This document shows, piece by piece, positions 28,881-42,900 of a stretch of 64,000 nt of DNA. This DNA comes from Caenorhabditis elegans (lineage: Eukaryota; Nematoda; Chromadorea; Rhabditida; Rhabditidae): assembly GCF_000002985.6 (NCBI RefSeq), contig NC_003284.9:14756001-14820000 (forward strand). Direction: 5' to 3'. Position 1 is the first letter of the stretch. Every line of letters begins with the position of its first letter. Under the pieces are notes generated by a model. It was not told where the DNA came from and did not search any database. It worked only from the letters and a program-made list of their open reading frames with translations. Both the position numbers and the translations under genes were made by a program.

Positions 28881-31800
28881 AAGTTGCCACTTGCAAGTTC
28901 GGGATGTAGAAAAATACTCACTATTAGGCTAGCGAATGCTATATTTTTAGTGTGTTTTCCACAGTTTTTGAAGTGACCATATTAGTTTAAAATTTCTGTA
29001 TTTTTTTCGAAAAGTTGAACATCGGTTTGATCTAATTTTTCATTGAAACTTTTAATTGTTTTGAACCCATTAAATCAGACCATCAGCACTAAAATTTAGA
29101 CCACCACCAAGTTATTGCCCATTGACATCAAACACCATTGCAAGGTTAAACAACTTTATCAAAATTCCTTGATTTTCACAAATTTGCAGAATAATCAGCA
29201 ATTTGGAAACTCGCCGAGTCGACAACAGCCAATTTGTTTGATCTTGCCGATAACGTAACATTGCTAACTAAAAGTTGCAACAACTTCAAATGTGTCTTCG
29301 GACTAAACTTCATTTGCTTTGTGGGTTACGGTAGATAATAAAACGGAACCATTTATCGCGCCCTACATACTGCAGCTGATTCCATGTTTTATTAGCATGT
29401 CCAGTTTCTTACGAGTGTTTTGTTTCCAACAATCCCTCTCTGAAAGCAGCGCTTACTTCAAACGTCATACACTTGTCATCATCTACAGTACCCCTTTCTG
29501 AGACTGATGAAAGAAATCGTTGAAATCTGAACAAAAATATCATCATTTTTTCATCACTCTTTGCAAAAAAAAAAAAAAGAATCCAGAAATACTGACCAAA
29601 AAACATAGGAAAATAGTATCAAAATAACAGTTATTACTTTTGTTTTCGTCGTATCTAAAGATCAAAAGTCGGCCATGCACATTACTGATAAGTAAACGCA
29701 ACTCGGAAAAATCAAATTTTGCATAGAATTCTGTGACATCATGTAAAAAAGATGCAACATAAAATATATCAATTAAATGAAAATTTACATTTGTAAGAGA
29801 CTTTCAAATGTGTTTTAAGTGAGATAATTGCTAACCTAGCATTTTAAGCTATCCTGAAAAACATTAATATATAATTAGAACTAATTTTTTTAATCGGCAA
29901 AAAATGGAAGTTTGGAAAATTGAATTTTTGCCAAAAATATAAATTTGGTTCTTTTAAACTTTAAAAATAGAAAAAAAGAATAGTTTTAGCTTCTCTTTTA
30001 AATTTCATCTGAACAGTTTCTTTTCTAGGATTTCAAAGAATAATTTCTAAATTCAGAATGAAAAATGGTAAAAAGACGTGTGCATTCAAACCGAAAGGTT
30101 TTGTATCAAAGCATTAAAACATCGGTAAGATGAAAATCCGTAAATACTGTACAACATTTTGGATAATATATGAATTCTATATATGAAATCAAAGATATTT
30201 TTTTTAAGTTTTGAGGGCTGAACAATTTTGGGGCCTACTTGATGGTGAGCATCCGACACCCAAAATATTTCCAAAGCCTTTTCCAAGGCCTGCTAGCAGT
30301 TTTCTAAAGAAAATGCTGTTGGCCTTAAACTGGGGAACTATGGCTTAGTAATTCGTTGTTTCTTGTTCCACGGATTGTTACAAAAATCAATAAAAAAAAA
30401 TCAAAAGATATTTAGGTTTATTTTTTTGAGTTTTAAACTATTATATTGTAACTTGTCTTTTTTGCCGCAATATCCGGGACAAGATAACATGCAATATTCT
30501 ACTTATTACTGTACAAATTGTGGTTGAAATTTCCTGCTTTCCAACATAACATTATTTTATTTAATATGCACTTTATAATACTGCACACCATTGATATTTC
30601 CTCCCCTATCTCAATCCCTCGTAACACTGCTGCCCTACCGCTTCACTTTCTGCAGCTGCTGTAGACGTTTTCTGCAATCTGATGCAATAGTGCGGAGGTG
30701 AACGGTGTCTTTGTTTGCGGCTGCGGTACACAACGAAAAGTTTATCGCACTATGTCATGTCAAAATAGTAAACGTATGTTTTTTTCTGTTGTTGCTTGGA
30801 ATATTTAAACTTCCGTGTCGGAAAATGTTTTAATGGAGGACATTTAATTTCTTTACCACCACGTGACAGAAAGCGAATTTATCTTTGGTCTGATAAAATC
30901 GTTCTTGAAGCAACCGAACAACGTCAGCTGATGCTCATAACGACAATGTACCTGGCCATGTGAGATTTGTGTTTTTCTTTTCCATCACCTATGTATCTCT
31001 TCGTCGCCTTCATTTTCGTTTTCCTCCATACTCCACATTTCGACGCCGGCACTCTTCACCGTTATTTGTGAAAAAGGACGGACACTGATATGACGGGTCG
31101 CCACCGCTGTCGTCGTCGTCTCCTTCGCTTAAGTATGGCGACGAAACCATCGCTGTATTGTTCATCAAATCAAAGCGTCTGTGGTCTCTATCTCTTTGCA
31201 GATGTTTAGGAATCAGTAGGATCGGTTATCGGGAGGAGACGAGAAATAGGCGGTAAAAAAACACACCGTGAAAAATAAGAAAACGATAATGACCACGTTT
31301 GATTTTGATATCAAGCACAGAAGAACATCTGTGATACTATTTTCGCGACAACACAAGTAGAATCACTCCACTTTTTTTGATTGATGCTACGTGAGAAACA
31401 AAACAATTTAGATTTTGCTGAACAATCTGAAAATACATTGTATGGTAAAAAAGGATATCATCAATTGAAGTGAAGGTCTAACAAACAATTGCGTATTATT
31501 GATATCTACTAGAACGGATATCAAGCGCAAAGGTTGAATGGTACAGTATAACCAACCACTGACCGTTAATTTGATAAGCAAACATGAAAATTGGAAGAAT
31601 GTTCTCGAAGATTTTAGTTTACGAAAACAAAAGAAAACGAATTAAATTCACAAAAACAAGATTGCCAATTGATAGCTTTCAATTGTGAACTACTCAAGGT
31701 GTACTTTTCATATCATATTCGTTTGTGATAACTGATTAGAAAAGCTATTAAGCAGATTAGTGCGTAGTCTTTGAAAGTTTGAAAAACACGATAAGAAAAG

Positions 31801-32259
31801 TTCATCAGACTTATGGTAGGTACAACCGGAGTAATTTTGTCAAACCAGAAATTTTCCTTGATTGTTTGATTGTAATTTGAAATTGAAGTGTGCAATATAA
31901 AAACTGTGTACAAAACTAATGAGTATATTTTTCGATAGGTGCACAAACGACTCATCGATAGAAAATAGCTATCCGGAGACCAGAAGTGTCATTTAAATAT
32001 TTGAGCATTTTCTGTTTTTAAAATGCTTATTTAATTATTGCCACACTTCTTTCTTTTATATGACCATTGAACATTTACCAGGTACTTACAAGAAACAAAT
32101 CAAAAAATGAACTACTTGCCGAATCCATCTGGTTACAAAGCAATGGATTTTATAAAAATAGTTCTAATTTAGAGTAGATTTTCTACCATAATAAATTCCG
32201 ACAAACTTGAACATCTAAAGTCAACCTAAACAAAATGGAAGTGTGTTGTATCTTAGGTG

Positions 32260-32481
32260 TAGGGCTGTGCAACCAGACGCACATGCGTCCGGTTTGGGGT
32301 AGCTTTCCATGGCGGCCGACAATTTCCGAGTTTCGCCACTGACTATAAAATTGCTGATTAAGTATAGTTAGTCGAGAAACTCGGAAATTGTCGGCCGCCG
32401 TGAAAAGCTACCCCAAACCGGACACATGGGCGTCCGGTGGTGTCAAAATCGGACGACCGGACTACGATCTGTACAGCCCTA
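32260..32481. mobile_element. hAT-type MITE, TAGGGCTG family, copy B
   Basis: 222 bp with ends TAGGGCTG and CAGCCCTA. Flanks CTTAGGTG and GTTAGGTG match at 7 of 8 positions. The arms around 32300-32420 (GGCGGCCGACAATTTCCGAG and its complement) make a long hairpin. Homologous to 1674-1959 and 49873-50040. Confidence 0.85.
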
Positions 32482-34788
32482 GTTAGGTGCAATGTGGATA
32501 TGAATCTGATGTTCTATCTGAAAACAAAACTGAAAGTAGAAAGAATTTATTTTTAAACACGTTAGATTACGGTTGTCAAAGATTCCATAGTGAGGCTTTA
32601 GACTTTGTAAAGTAGGAAGATGTTTAGTTGTCCAAATTATTTACAGATTTTTCAAAACTTTCTGAAATTGATAACTTATGACCATTCTGCTTGCCTTCAA
32701 TATTTCGTCTCAAATTCTACTTGTCTGTGTTTTAATAAAACATACGTCACAGCTCGAAAAATCAAATACTCATTTTCTTACGTGCTTTACAACAAAAAAG
32801 CCAAAACAAAATTCCGAACTGTGCTCTCATCTAACATCAAGCGACATTACATGCTGTAACCGGTCACATTTGACACCACGGAAGTGTATTTGTCAAACGT
32901 GACCAAATGCTTGGTTTTGAGACAAGAATAGATCAAAAACTGAAACAGTGTGAGAACGACGTCTACTGAATGTATCATTGTGGGAATAATAAGGCTGATT
33001 ATTGCTTTGTATGGGTTGTACGGGGTCTAAAAAAAGATTTTTGATGACAATCACTTTACAATAACCTGAAATAATACTGTTGTATGTTTTTATTACATAC
33101 TTTAAAAAAAATAACTGAATTTTACAGCATTCACATAATAATACTCGTACCAAGTTGGGGCAATTGGAAAAACACATTTTTCAATCTTAGTCTTAAAATA
33201 GTTATATTTGTGCTAACTTTATTAATGTTTAGGGGTACTACACATGAACCGTTTTTTCAGTTCAACACAATTTGATTTGAATCAAAATACTCCAAAACTG
33301 TGTACACATTTGCACCGCAAAAAATGTACCTAAAAATGTTCTTATCATGACTATTTACAAAAGATCAAAATATTTCCTGCCAGACGGTTTGCGAACATGG
33401 GTTCATTTCTGTTTCTTTTTCCGATAACACTTTCTTTTTTCATTGCGTAGAAAATTAGTTCATTTCATGAAACTAATAACAGGTACACCGATGATGTTAT
33501 ATTTGTATTTTAAAGAACAAGAAACCAATCATCAAAACGGACGCAAACAGTTGGGTGCCCACAGTACTGATTATTGTTTTCCCAGTCTAAAATTTTCAGC
33601 CAATTCAAGAACTGTCATGATATCGTGGCAAGAGTATGATTTTTGGCCACCGTGATCCGAATCCTGCTGCGGAAGGAGACAAGAAACCAACTACGTAAGA
33701 CGGAACTTGGTCGTGGATGGATCCTTACAGTAATCCCCAGAAAGCTTGGAACGACTCTCAAAATTTTATTGTGGTGTTTTTGCATTTGTAAAACAGAAAC
33801 TAAAAATCAAATACGTCCCACTTTAGCTGAGAACACTTCCCTAACTGATAGATCAAGTTACAAATGCGTGGGAATATGGGTGATCTATCAATGAGTGAAC
33901 TGATAGACAATATTGTAGAAAATTTCAAATTCGATATCTGATCTCAGAGACTTTTGATATTCAGAAAATGTCATAGTTTGATTTCTAAAATACAAAACAG
34001 AACATTTAGTACACGCTGACAATAATAGATCATCGCAGTGATCTCAAAATAGAAACCACTGAGAACAGGTACTAATAGTAGACACCCAAGTGCTTACAGT
34101 ACCAGGAATAACTGATTGTGTAACGCGATACAGATTTTCGGCCAGACAATGCCATCATATCATAATGACGTGGGTGTGTGTCGACTACAAATGATCTTTA
34201 AAAATACACTTCTTATCTTGATCTCGTCTATTTCTATTTTCACGATGTCTGACGCCACTTTGTTTGGTTTTTGTACTCGATATGAGATGTTCACTATACT
34301 TTTGTTCGCCAACGTCGTCGCACCGAGAGTGAGAGAGACCACCCACACAGTTGCAACACAACCAAGTTTTATCTGGCGATCGCATCTGGTCTGACGACCG
34401 ACCCCATTCATCTTTCGTCATCTTTATGCGTATGTCATCATGTTTAGTCAACGTGACTATCGCGCCACGTGTATGTCGATGTATTTTTAATACCTTGTCG
34501 CCGCTGCTGGTCGGTAGGAGAAGAGAGAGATAGATGACAGGCCAAGCGGAGAGAATAACGAGAAGACGACGATGAATAGAGACAAGGACAAGATGATACG
34601 ATACGCAGAGCGTGCTTGCTGGGAAATGAGAAGAAAGCGTGGGAACCTGTATGGTGCGACTGGCTAGACGCAGGGGTGACAGTAATCACCACGCGACGAA
34701 TTGACTCCTCCTTCAATTAGCGATCAGTCGCGTGCGGCATCGAAACATTATCAGTGGGGGGCGGGGTTCCAATTCGTACGTTCACAGA

Positions 34789-34795
34789 TATAAAA
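34789..34795 (+). promoter_or_regulatory. TATA-like element upstream of tatn-1
   Basis: TATAAAA, preceded by a G-rich GGGGGGCGGGG block at about 34755-34766. A strong 3' splice site (CTCTTTTTCAG, ending at 35007) lies 51 bases before the tatn-1 ATG and could be an SL trans-splice site or the end of a 5' UTR intron. Confidence 0.4.
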
Positions 34796-35058
34796 GTTGG
34801 CTCGTTTCCCACTGTTCCAGCATATTTCCAAACACACTTTCTACAGCTCTAAACATACGGACTACATACATTTCTTAATCAATTATGACTTCTTGCCCTA
34901 GTTCCGCTTTCTTTTAATCTTTTGATATCGTTTGACTTTTTTATGACTACTCTTGATTTTTATAGCAGCACAAATCACACAAATCATCATAATTTGCTCT
35001 TTTTCAGATAAAAAAAAAGCGTTGCTTCAACTGGTCTAGGAACAGAATACAAATCAAA

Positions 35059-36643
35059 ATGCAAACTCTAATGAGTCACAGCCGTATTACCCCACTTCCG
35101 GGAGCCATCACCAAGGAAGAAATCAAGAACCAGCTTTTGGTGCACGAGCGTCGCTTCTTGAGCAAGGTAATTACATGTTTTGGCTCGCAATTGAGTAGGC
35201 GTGCTTTTAATTTTACCCTGTAGACTTTCGTGTATAAATATTCCACCCAACTCCCCCAAAACTTCATTCACTATCATGTCTTATTATTTATATTTACAGC
35301 CAAACCGCAAGGATCAGTGGAACGTTCTCCCACAATCAGCTCACTCCAAGAACACCGTCAACCCAGTCCGCAAAATTGCTGATGCTTGCGCCGTACCTCC
35401 ACACCCAGAAAAGAAAGTCATCAAGCTTCACCTTGGAGACCCATCAGTAGGGGGAAAACTTCCACCAAGTGAGATCGCAGTTCAAGCGATGCACGAATCT
35501 GTCAGCAGCCACATGTTCGATGGATATGGACCAGCAGTTGGAGCTCTTGCCGCCAGAGAAGCGATTGTTGAGCGATATTCCAGTGCCGACAATGTGTTTA
35601 CAGCCGATGATGTCGTTCTTGCCTCCGGATGCTCACATGCTCTTCAGATGGCTATTGAAGCCGTTGCAAACGCTGGAGAGAACATTCTCGTCCCACACCC
35701 AGGATTCCCACTTTACTCTACACTCTGCCGTCCGCACAACATTGTTGATAAACCATACAAGATTGACATGACTGGAGAGGATGTCAGAATCGACTTGTCT
35801 TACATGGCCACCATCATTGACGACAACACCAAAGCGATCATTGTAAACAACCCTGGAAACCCAACTGGTGGAGTCTTCACCAAGGAACATCTCGAAGAGA
35901 TTCTCGCATTCGCCCACCAATACAAGCTTATCATCATTGCTGACGAAATCTACGGAGATTTGGTATACAACGGAGCTACCTTCTACCCACTTGCCTCCCT
36001 CAGCCCAAAGGTCCCAATCATCACTTGCGATGGTATTGCCAAGAGATGGATGGTACCCGGATGGCGCCTTGGATGGTTGATCATTCACAACCATTTCGGT
36101 GTGCTCACTGACGTTAAGAATGGAATTGTCGCCCTCTCACAAAAGATTGTCGGGCCATGCTCGCTAGTACAAGGAGCTCTTCCAAAGATCCTTCGTGAAA
36201 CTCCAGAAGATTACTTCGTCTACACCAGAAACGTTATTGAGACAAATGCCAACATTGTTGATAGCATCTTGGCTGATGTTCCAGGAATGCGAGTTGTCAA
36301 GCCAAAAGGAGCCATGTACATGATGGTCAACATCTCCAGAACAGCCTATGGATCTGATGTCAGCTTCTGCCAAAACTTGATCAGAGTAAGTTCGAACAAT
36401 CAAATTGTGGAAAACTCAAACTAATTCTGTTATTTTTTTCAGGAAGAATCAGTGTTCTGCCTACCAGGACAAGCTTTCTCCGCCCCTGGATACTTCCGAG
36501 TTGTGCTCACTTGCGGAAGCGAGGATATGGAAGAAGCCGCACTGAGAATTCGAGAATTCTGCTACCGCAACTTCAATCAACACTCTGATTCCGAAGACAG
36601 CTCCGATGAAGGACTTGACTTGAGCGCGATGGAGTCGGATTAG
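35059..36643 (+). CDS. tatn-1: tyrosine aminotransferase
   Basis: Three exons: 35059-35166, 35300-36385, 36443-36643; 464 aa, the usual length for the family. It transfers the amino group from L-tyrosine to 2-oxoglutarate, giving 4-hydroxyphenylpyruvate, the first step of tyrosine breakdown. It is a fold-type I PLP enzyme: NNPGNPTGG, ADEIYGDLVY, then the PLP lysine Lys284 in IAKRWMVPGWRLGW. The C-terminal domain has CLPGQAFSAPGYFRVV, and the protein ends in an acidic Ser/Asp/Glu-rich tail (SDSEDSSDEG). Codon use is strongly biased to C-ending codons, as in well expressed worm genes. AATAAA at 36961-36966 is a good poly(A) signal. Loss of this enzyme in worms raises tyrosine and alters insulin/DAF-16 signalling and lifespan (established knowledge). 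Confidence 0.97.
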
Positions 36644-36966
36644 ATTAGTTAGATCAACCCACCAACATACACTTCTAGTCAACAAAAAAGAGAAGCTGTG
36701 CTTCGTAATTTATGTGCTAAATCTAAACCCAATCCCGCGATTGCCTCGGTAATTGATTATTAATTACCACATTACCAACCCCTTTCTTTCTCCAAAACCC
36801 GAAAATCTCATGACACGATCCCAAACACTTTTTTAGTTTTATTTTATCTAATTAATTGAAAACTATAACTCCATCCATGCCATACTGTACGATACCCATC
36901 ACAACGATTCCCAGTTCCAAGACTTAAATTGTTACTTCATAATTGATATGTTTCCAACATAATAAA

Positions 36967-39900
36967 ATATATTCCTTTCTAAAAAATGAGTTTATATCTC
37001 TTTTTATAGCCCCTCCAAAAAAGGAAACGCATTGAATCCAGCAAAATGGAAATATGACTAAAAAAGTCTAATGAATAGTCTAGCTACGTGTCATCTTTCA
37101 AGTTTTGCCAGGAGTCTCAGAATTTTTCCACCCGTTTTTTCCACTTAACTGCAATATCAATTTTAAAGAAATCAAATTCATATTCTTTTCCTTTTTTTTT
37201 TGGTTTGCGAGATCAATTTAAATATAAAATACAACTTTAAATCATAAATCACAATTTTCAATATCAATACTAATCTTATGTTTTCACTAGTCTGCAATAA
37301 TCCGCTGCTTTAGTTATTGTCTCTCGGTTCATAATTCAGTCTTTTTTTTTTCCAAATTCTAGTTCCAAAAAAATGTTAATCCGATTGTCTAACAACGCCT
37401 ACTGATAACTACTGAAAACGTAAAACGGATTATGTTTTGTTCAGAAAAGTGCATGCCACCTCAAGAACAATGACCGGACGTGAACGCTGAGAGGTAAGGT
37501 TTATAGCCCTTTGATAATATCTGAATGAAAAAGTGACGTCATTTCCGAGAATAAATATGCAAATGCGTACGATTGATAATGAACCCAACCTGTCCTCGAT
37601 ACAATAATTATCGCTGTCTCTGCGATAGAGAAATTTGTCAACGCGAGATATGATTGTTCTATGCCATAATTGCATCATTTTAAGAGATAAAAAAAACTAA
37701 ATCTAGAAAAATTAAAAACGATTTGAAAATAAAAATTTTAAATATCAGCGAATTTTGCGAAAATAAAAATTAAAAAATTTCATAAAGCGTTTTTATCCGT
37801 AAAATTTGTGAAACATTATAATAAAAATACATTGAAATACATTAACTTAAAGTTTGTATTTTTTAATGAAAAAAAATCAATAATATTTTGTTTCAAATTT
37901 TACAAATTCCAAATGACCAAGAACGAATTTCTAAGAAAAAACCAAAATCTCGGTTAGCAATTTACCTTTATTTCTACTAAAACCATTTTGCAACCGTCAC
38001 TTAAAATTACCCGGAATTTATATTTTAAGAAATGTTTTTCAAATAAGTCACTATGCATCTAAAACATTGTGGGGCAATTGTGAATTCACTTTTTATTAGC
38101 AAGTATATTTTATTTTCTTATTTTCAACCAGTTGACGAACTATAATATCAGAACGTCAAGAATTATTTGCAAGTCCAGTAAATTCTCATCCCGAAAGGAA
38201 TAATTTCAGATGTTCACAAGTTCCAACAAAAATCGTCTTCGAGGATTTAAAATCAACCATTGGCATCTGAACTTTGACGCCTTCCCACTACTGCTTCAGA
38301 CAACTAGTAAGGTTTTACATTTTTTTGTGACAGGACAAAGATTTGATAAATTGAAAACCGGGTGGTCTTCATTTCAATGACGTCACCAAAGTGAAGGGAA
38401 CGTTGTTTGGCCTGAGAGTAGCAAAGTTTAAGTTATAATAATATGAATCCATGCAATTTTCTGGAATACAAGTTTCACCTGCAAAGAGTACATAGGATAT
38501 ATTTAGTACTACTGTACATACGAATGTGTAGAGTTAATTGCATATTTGGTTTTTTGTGCAGTGTACACTTCGTGTGTTACAATTGATCTATGTTCCCTCC
38601 ATGAAAAGTGCAGAGGAAAGTTGCACATTACCTCGAATTCTTATATTCACCTGTCCATGGTATACATAAAACAAGACAAATTTCATGTTACATGAGTCTT
38701 GTTAGTTTTGCGTATTTAAGTTCTATTGTAGCTAAACTCGTTTCAATAGGACTATCATTTATGGTATTACAGTCGTATTTTGTAAATTGGTGGACAGTGT
38801 AACTAGCACACTTTTGAAAAAATAATCTAAATATACATACATACTATACCTGTTGAAGAAGTAATTTAGAGCTCGATTAAAAAAAAAAAATTTAAAAAGT
38901 TTGTCATTTAAAGGTTTGAAGTTTCGAAGTTGACATTTGAAAATTTTGCATAATTATCGATTTTTGGAGGCTCCACCTGTGACTTTTTAACGTTTTAAAA
39001 TTTAGTTTTAAAATTGAGATAACAATCACATATGCGATCGGTCACTTTATAGAGTGTTCTGGCTGAACGGAAGTTGACAGTTGAGGATTTATTTGAAAAA
39101 GTCGGTCGGAATCAGTTTCAAAAGTCGGCTGCGATAAGGTTGAACCTATTTTTTTTCATTCCCACTTATATATTCCAATTGAGATCTTTGATCCATGTCA
39201 GTTAGGCAGCCAAGACAATGACGATGGTGTCATAAAACATTTCCAGTTCAAACGTATCAAAAATTGAAATTGAGCTGTGGAAAGCATTTCATGATATTTT
39301 TATTACTCTATCAAATATTCATTGGACACTTGTCGTTTTTTTCTTGTTTCTTTCTTGTTTTCTTCCAAATCCTAAAACGCTTGCCAAAACCCAAAAAATC
39401 TTGAAATTTCTTGAGAAATCCAAGTTCAATAAGATCCTCTTCGTACTTTTTTTTTCTTTCTTACATCTTTTTTTCCGTATGCTAAGCATTCCTATTACCA
39501 ATCGGCAATACGAAAAGCAATTTAGATGGGGGCCCTGAGGGCAATTCGGAACAAAATGAACGAAATTGTTTGGTATCCACCCCAAAGTGAAACAACGATC
39601 TTCCTTTCAATCATCACGCACTTGGCTCTGCTTGTGACCCGTTTTCTCCGATTTTGTCTTTCTATCCTCAAGTGACCACAACTTTCAAAACAACTACATT
39701 ATCTTTATCTTCCTTTTTCTTTTTTTTCCAGAACTAAATTTATGATGTTACTTCTAGTTTTTCTGGTTTGCTCAATTTTTTGTGTTATTTTTTCTTTGCT
39801 CTGAAAGTTGTTTCTCGAATCCTACTATCTTTGGTATTCGATGAAAACAAAAGAACAATTTTCTCCTAGTTGTGGAAAAAGTGAATGTCACTGGGGGGCT

Positions 39901-42900
39901 CCGTGAGCTTTCACGAAAGTTCAGAAAATTCGATTAGTTTAAAAATAAGAGCATGTCACCAAACCCTAAACAAGATCGTTTTTGGAAAATCCTTAGCTTT
40001 TTTTTTCTTCGAAAAGAAAAAAAATGCTTTCTTCATTTTTCAATGTAGTTGCTCCTTAACTTCAACCTTTGATCGTTATGAAAATTGTTTGGATATGAAG
40101 AAAAAAAGTGAGAAAAAAAAATGAGATGAGTGCAAGGAGCATGACGCATTCAAAATTAGAATCGAAAATCCTGCATCTCCTGGCATGGAAAATATATCTT
40201 AGAGTTTGCCAAATTTCCGCTCGCTCATATCCGGTGTGAGGTATTTTAAGAGATTGATTTCAATGATTATAGTTGTTCTCTTAGCTAAAATCTGTACATT
40301 TTGCGTATTTTTACTTATAATTTTTTTTGTTTTTAATGTTGAATTCCAAAAGCACATACCATTCTAAATTGGGTGCTAACTGAATGTTTAATATATTTTT
40401 CGTATGATTTTATAGTTTGTCATAGTAATCACATCATAACAAATGAAGTTTCAATCTTTCATTTTTTAATAGAATATTATTGCATATTTTATTCGTAACA
40501 AAAAACCCACTCACTCCGTTTTTTTTAAGCTCCACACAGAAATGCTCTATATGTCCTTCAATTAATCCAAATTGTAGTTATTAACAGTATAAATAAATTT
40601 CATATTTTAGGAATCCATTTCTAATGGGATTTCATTAATATGATGTTTTGTAGTGCACTCTATTTTTTTTAACGGTGCATAGTTTTGTACCCTTAATTAA
40701 GTTGGAAACTCAGAATAGAATTTAAAAAACAAAACAATAACTTTAACAAAATATCGAATTCATATTTTAATTTTCATATTTATTGTGAAGTCTGCATTCA
40801 CTGTTAGACTTGAACATTTCATTCAACGAATAGCAAATGAAACAGGCCATAATTTTGGTGATTTGTTCTATCGTGAAATATTAGTGTTCATTTTAACCAA
40901 ACACTACAATACAGTTTCGCATATAGTACTGTTGTTAAATAGAAAATAAATGTTTCTATCCAGATAGATAAATTTGGATTGGAAAAAGGAAGTTTCAAAC
41001 CAACAGTTTTTTTTAAGTTGTTGAACCCGGTTTATTTGGGTTTTTACCTAATTTGCTTTTTTTCTGTGAAATTTAAAAAAAAACCTAAAATCAATACATT
41101 TACTAAAGTTAAAAAAGTAATATGTTCTTAATAGAGTTGGAAGTCTGAATAAGCATTTTAAAAAACTTTTAAAAACTTTTTTTAAAAAAGTATGTAAGTC
41201 TACCGTCCAATTGTGTTTTTTACAGGTGGACGAAGGTCAGTGAGGAAATGGATAAAACCCATGCCTTTCAAAAATTTTGGTGTGTTCCGGCTTTTGACTC
41301 GAAATTTAAAAAAATGTTCCAATTTTTTTTTCGAACAGTTTTATTCATAACAGGTCATTTAAGAATCATAGAAATGGTTTTTTTTAATCATTTTTATACG
41401 TTCCGTAGTCCACCTTTATTTCCATCTAGGGAGCAATATTTGGAAAAATGCCCTCTAATGATCTATGTTTTTTTTCCAAAGAAGCTCCCCAAATTATTTT
41501 TTTAAATAAAAGAAACAAACAAATATACGTTCCATGAAACATAATCTTTCTGAAAGCCTCCAAACAGATTATCCCCTATTTCATCACCAATTATCCCCTC
41601 ATCGTAGTACCCTCATTTCCTCGTTATCAAATGCTCATCCCACTGTCTCCCCGGGAACAAAAAGAATGAAGGGGACGAAAAAGACAGGCGGAGCGGTGGT
41701 GGGGGGAAAAAATGGAAATGCAAGACCTACATTCATAGTTATTATTTATCTTTCTCTAAGAGATTATGTCGGACTTCCATTGATATATTGCATTTTTGTT
41801 CACTCCACTCACTTGGCGACTGACTCACAAACTGAGCATTTTTGTTTTTATTTTTTCCCTTTTTTCCCTTTTTTCAACACAACTATCTCCCAATTTTTAG
41901 ATAGTCTGTGTCATTAAAACTTAATCTGTAAATGTGAAATAAAATACGTGGACAACAAGACGGGATGGAGCACGAGCAATCCTTTGAGCCTCTCGATAAG
42001 CCTTCTTACTGAATTCTCGCGGCCACATTAGTTATCTTTTGCGGTTATCTATAAGTCCGTCCATCAAACTGATATGATATGAGGAATAACTTATCACTTT
42101 CTTTTTTCTTCTAACTACGTCGATGAAAATAAATTATTCAAGACGGAGACTGAGAGCAGGAGCTACGGGAGGGGGGGGGGGGGGGGGGAAGAAAGTTCAT
42201 TTCTTCCTTGAGATGCCCAAACCAAGTGAAGGGGAGGTGGATATTAATATTTTTCAATGCGTTTTTCGAATTTTTGAATCAATTTTTTTCAATAAGTTTC
42301 GAGTGTTTTGAGGAGAGTTGTTTGAGTTTGCCAAAAGTCTTATGTTTTGCGAGATTATGTTTTCGAGCTCATACCTTATTTTTAAATGATTTTTTGAATT
42401 TCCTCAAAGTACACTTCTCGTTATTCCCATCCCCACTATTTGCTCATCAATTGAAACGAAAAGCCTGGATCAAAGTGAAGCCTTAATTGAATCCAGGGCT
42501 TTTATCAAATTATCAGATGACACACAGCCATCATCACACTTTCATTAAAAACCTATTCACAAAATAATATCCGGGTTAGAATTGAAAACTTCTTTTTTCA
42601 TTTTCACTTGCCTACACGAACATCCGGTTTTTGATCCATAGTGCCACCACAAAAGCTCACAAACTTATGTTGCATGTGGGTTTGCTAGCTCCAGGGAGCT
42701 ATCAAAAGAGCTATAGACAGTCTGGACAATAGCAAACCCTATTGCAATTGTTGGTTTTATATATGTTAACAACAAAATCCCATTTGTTTCTGTTGCAACT
42801 TTCTAGAAGATAATTTTAAAATCTCGAAAATGCCTGCATCCTGGATGTTTCGAAGAAAGCCATTTCTAACACGCAGGTCTACTCAACAATTCTTCACAAA

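Larger units (their letters stand above)
27046..35058. other. gene-poor region between unc-3 and tatn-1
   Basis: Starts with the unc-3 3' UTR. No exon chain with sensible splice sites found on either strand. It contains an inverted dispersed repeat (28540-28880) and a MITE (32260-32481). About 30620-31260 and 34310-34780 are richer in GC than the surroundings and may be regulatory. The last part is the tatn-1 promoter. Confidence 0.5.

Noticed and set aside
34160-34716. Overlapping ORFs on both strands upstream of tatn-1
   Set aside because: GC-richer promoter-like sequence; no splice partners, no domain, composition follows simple GA and TC repeats.
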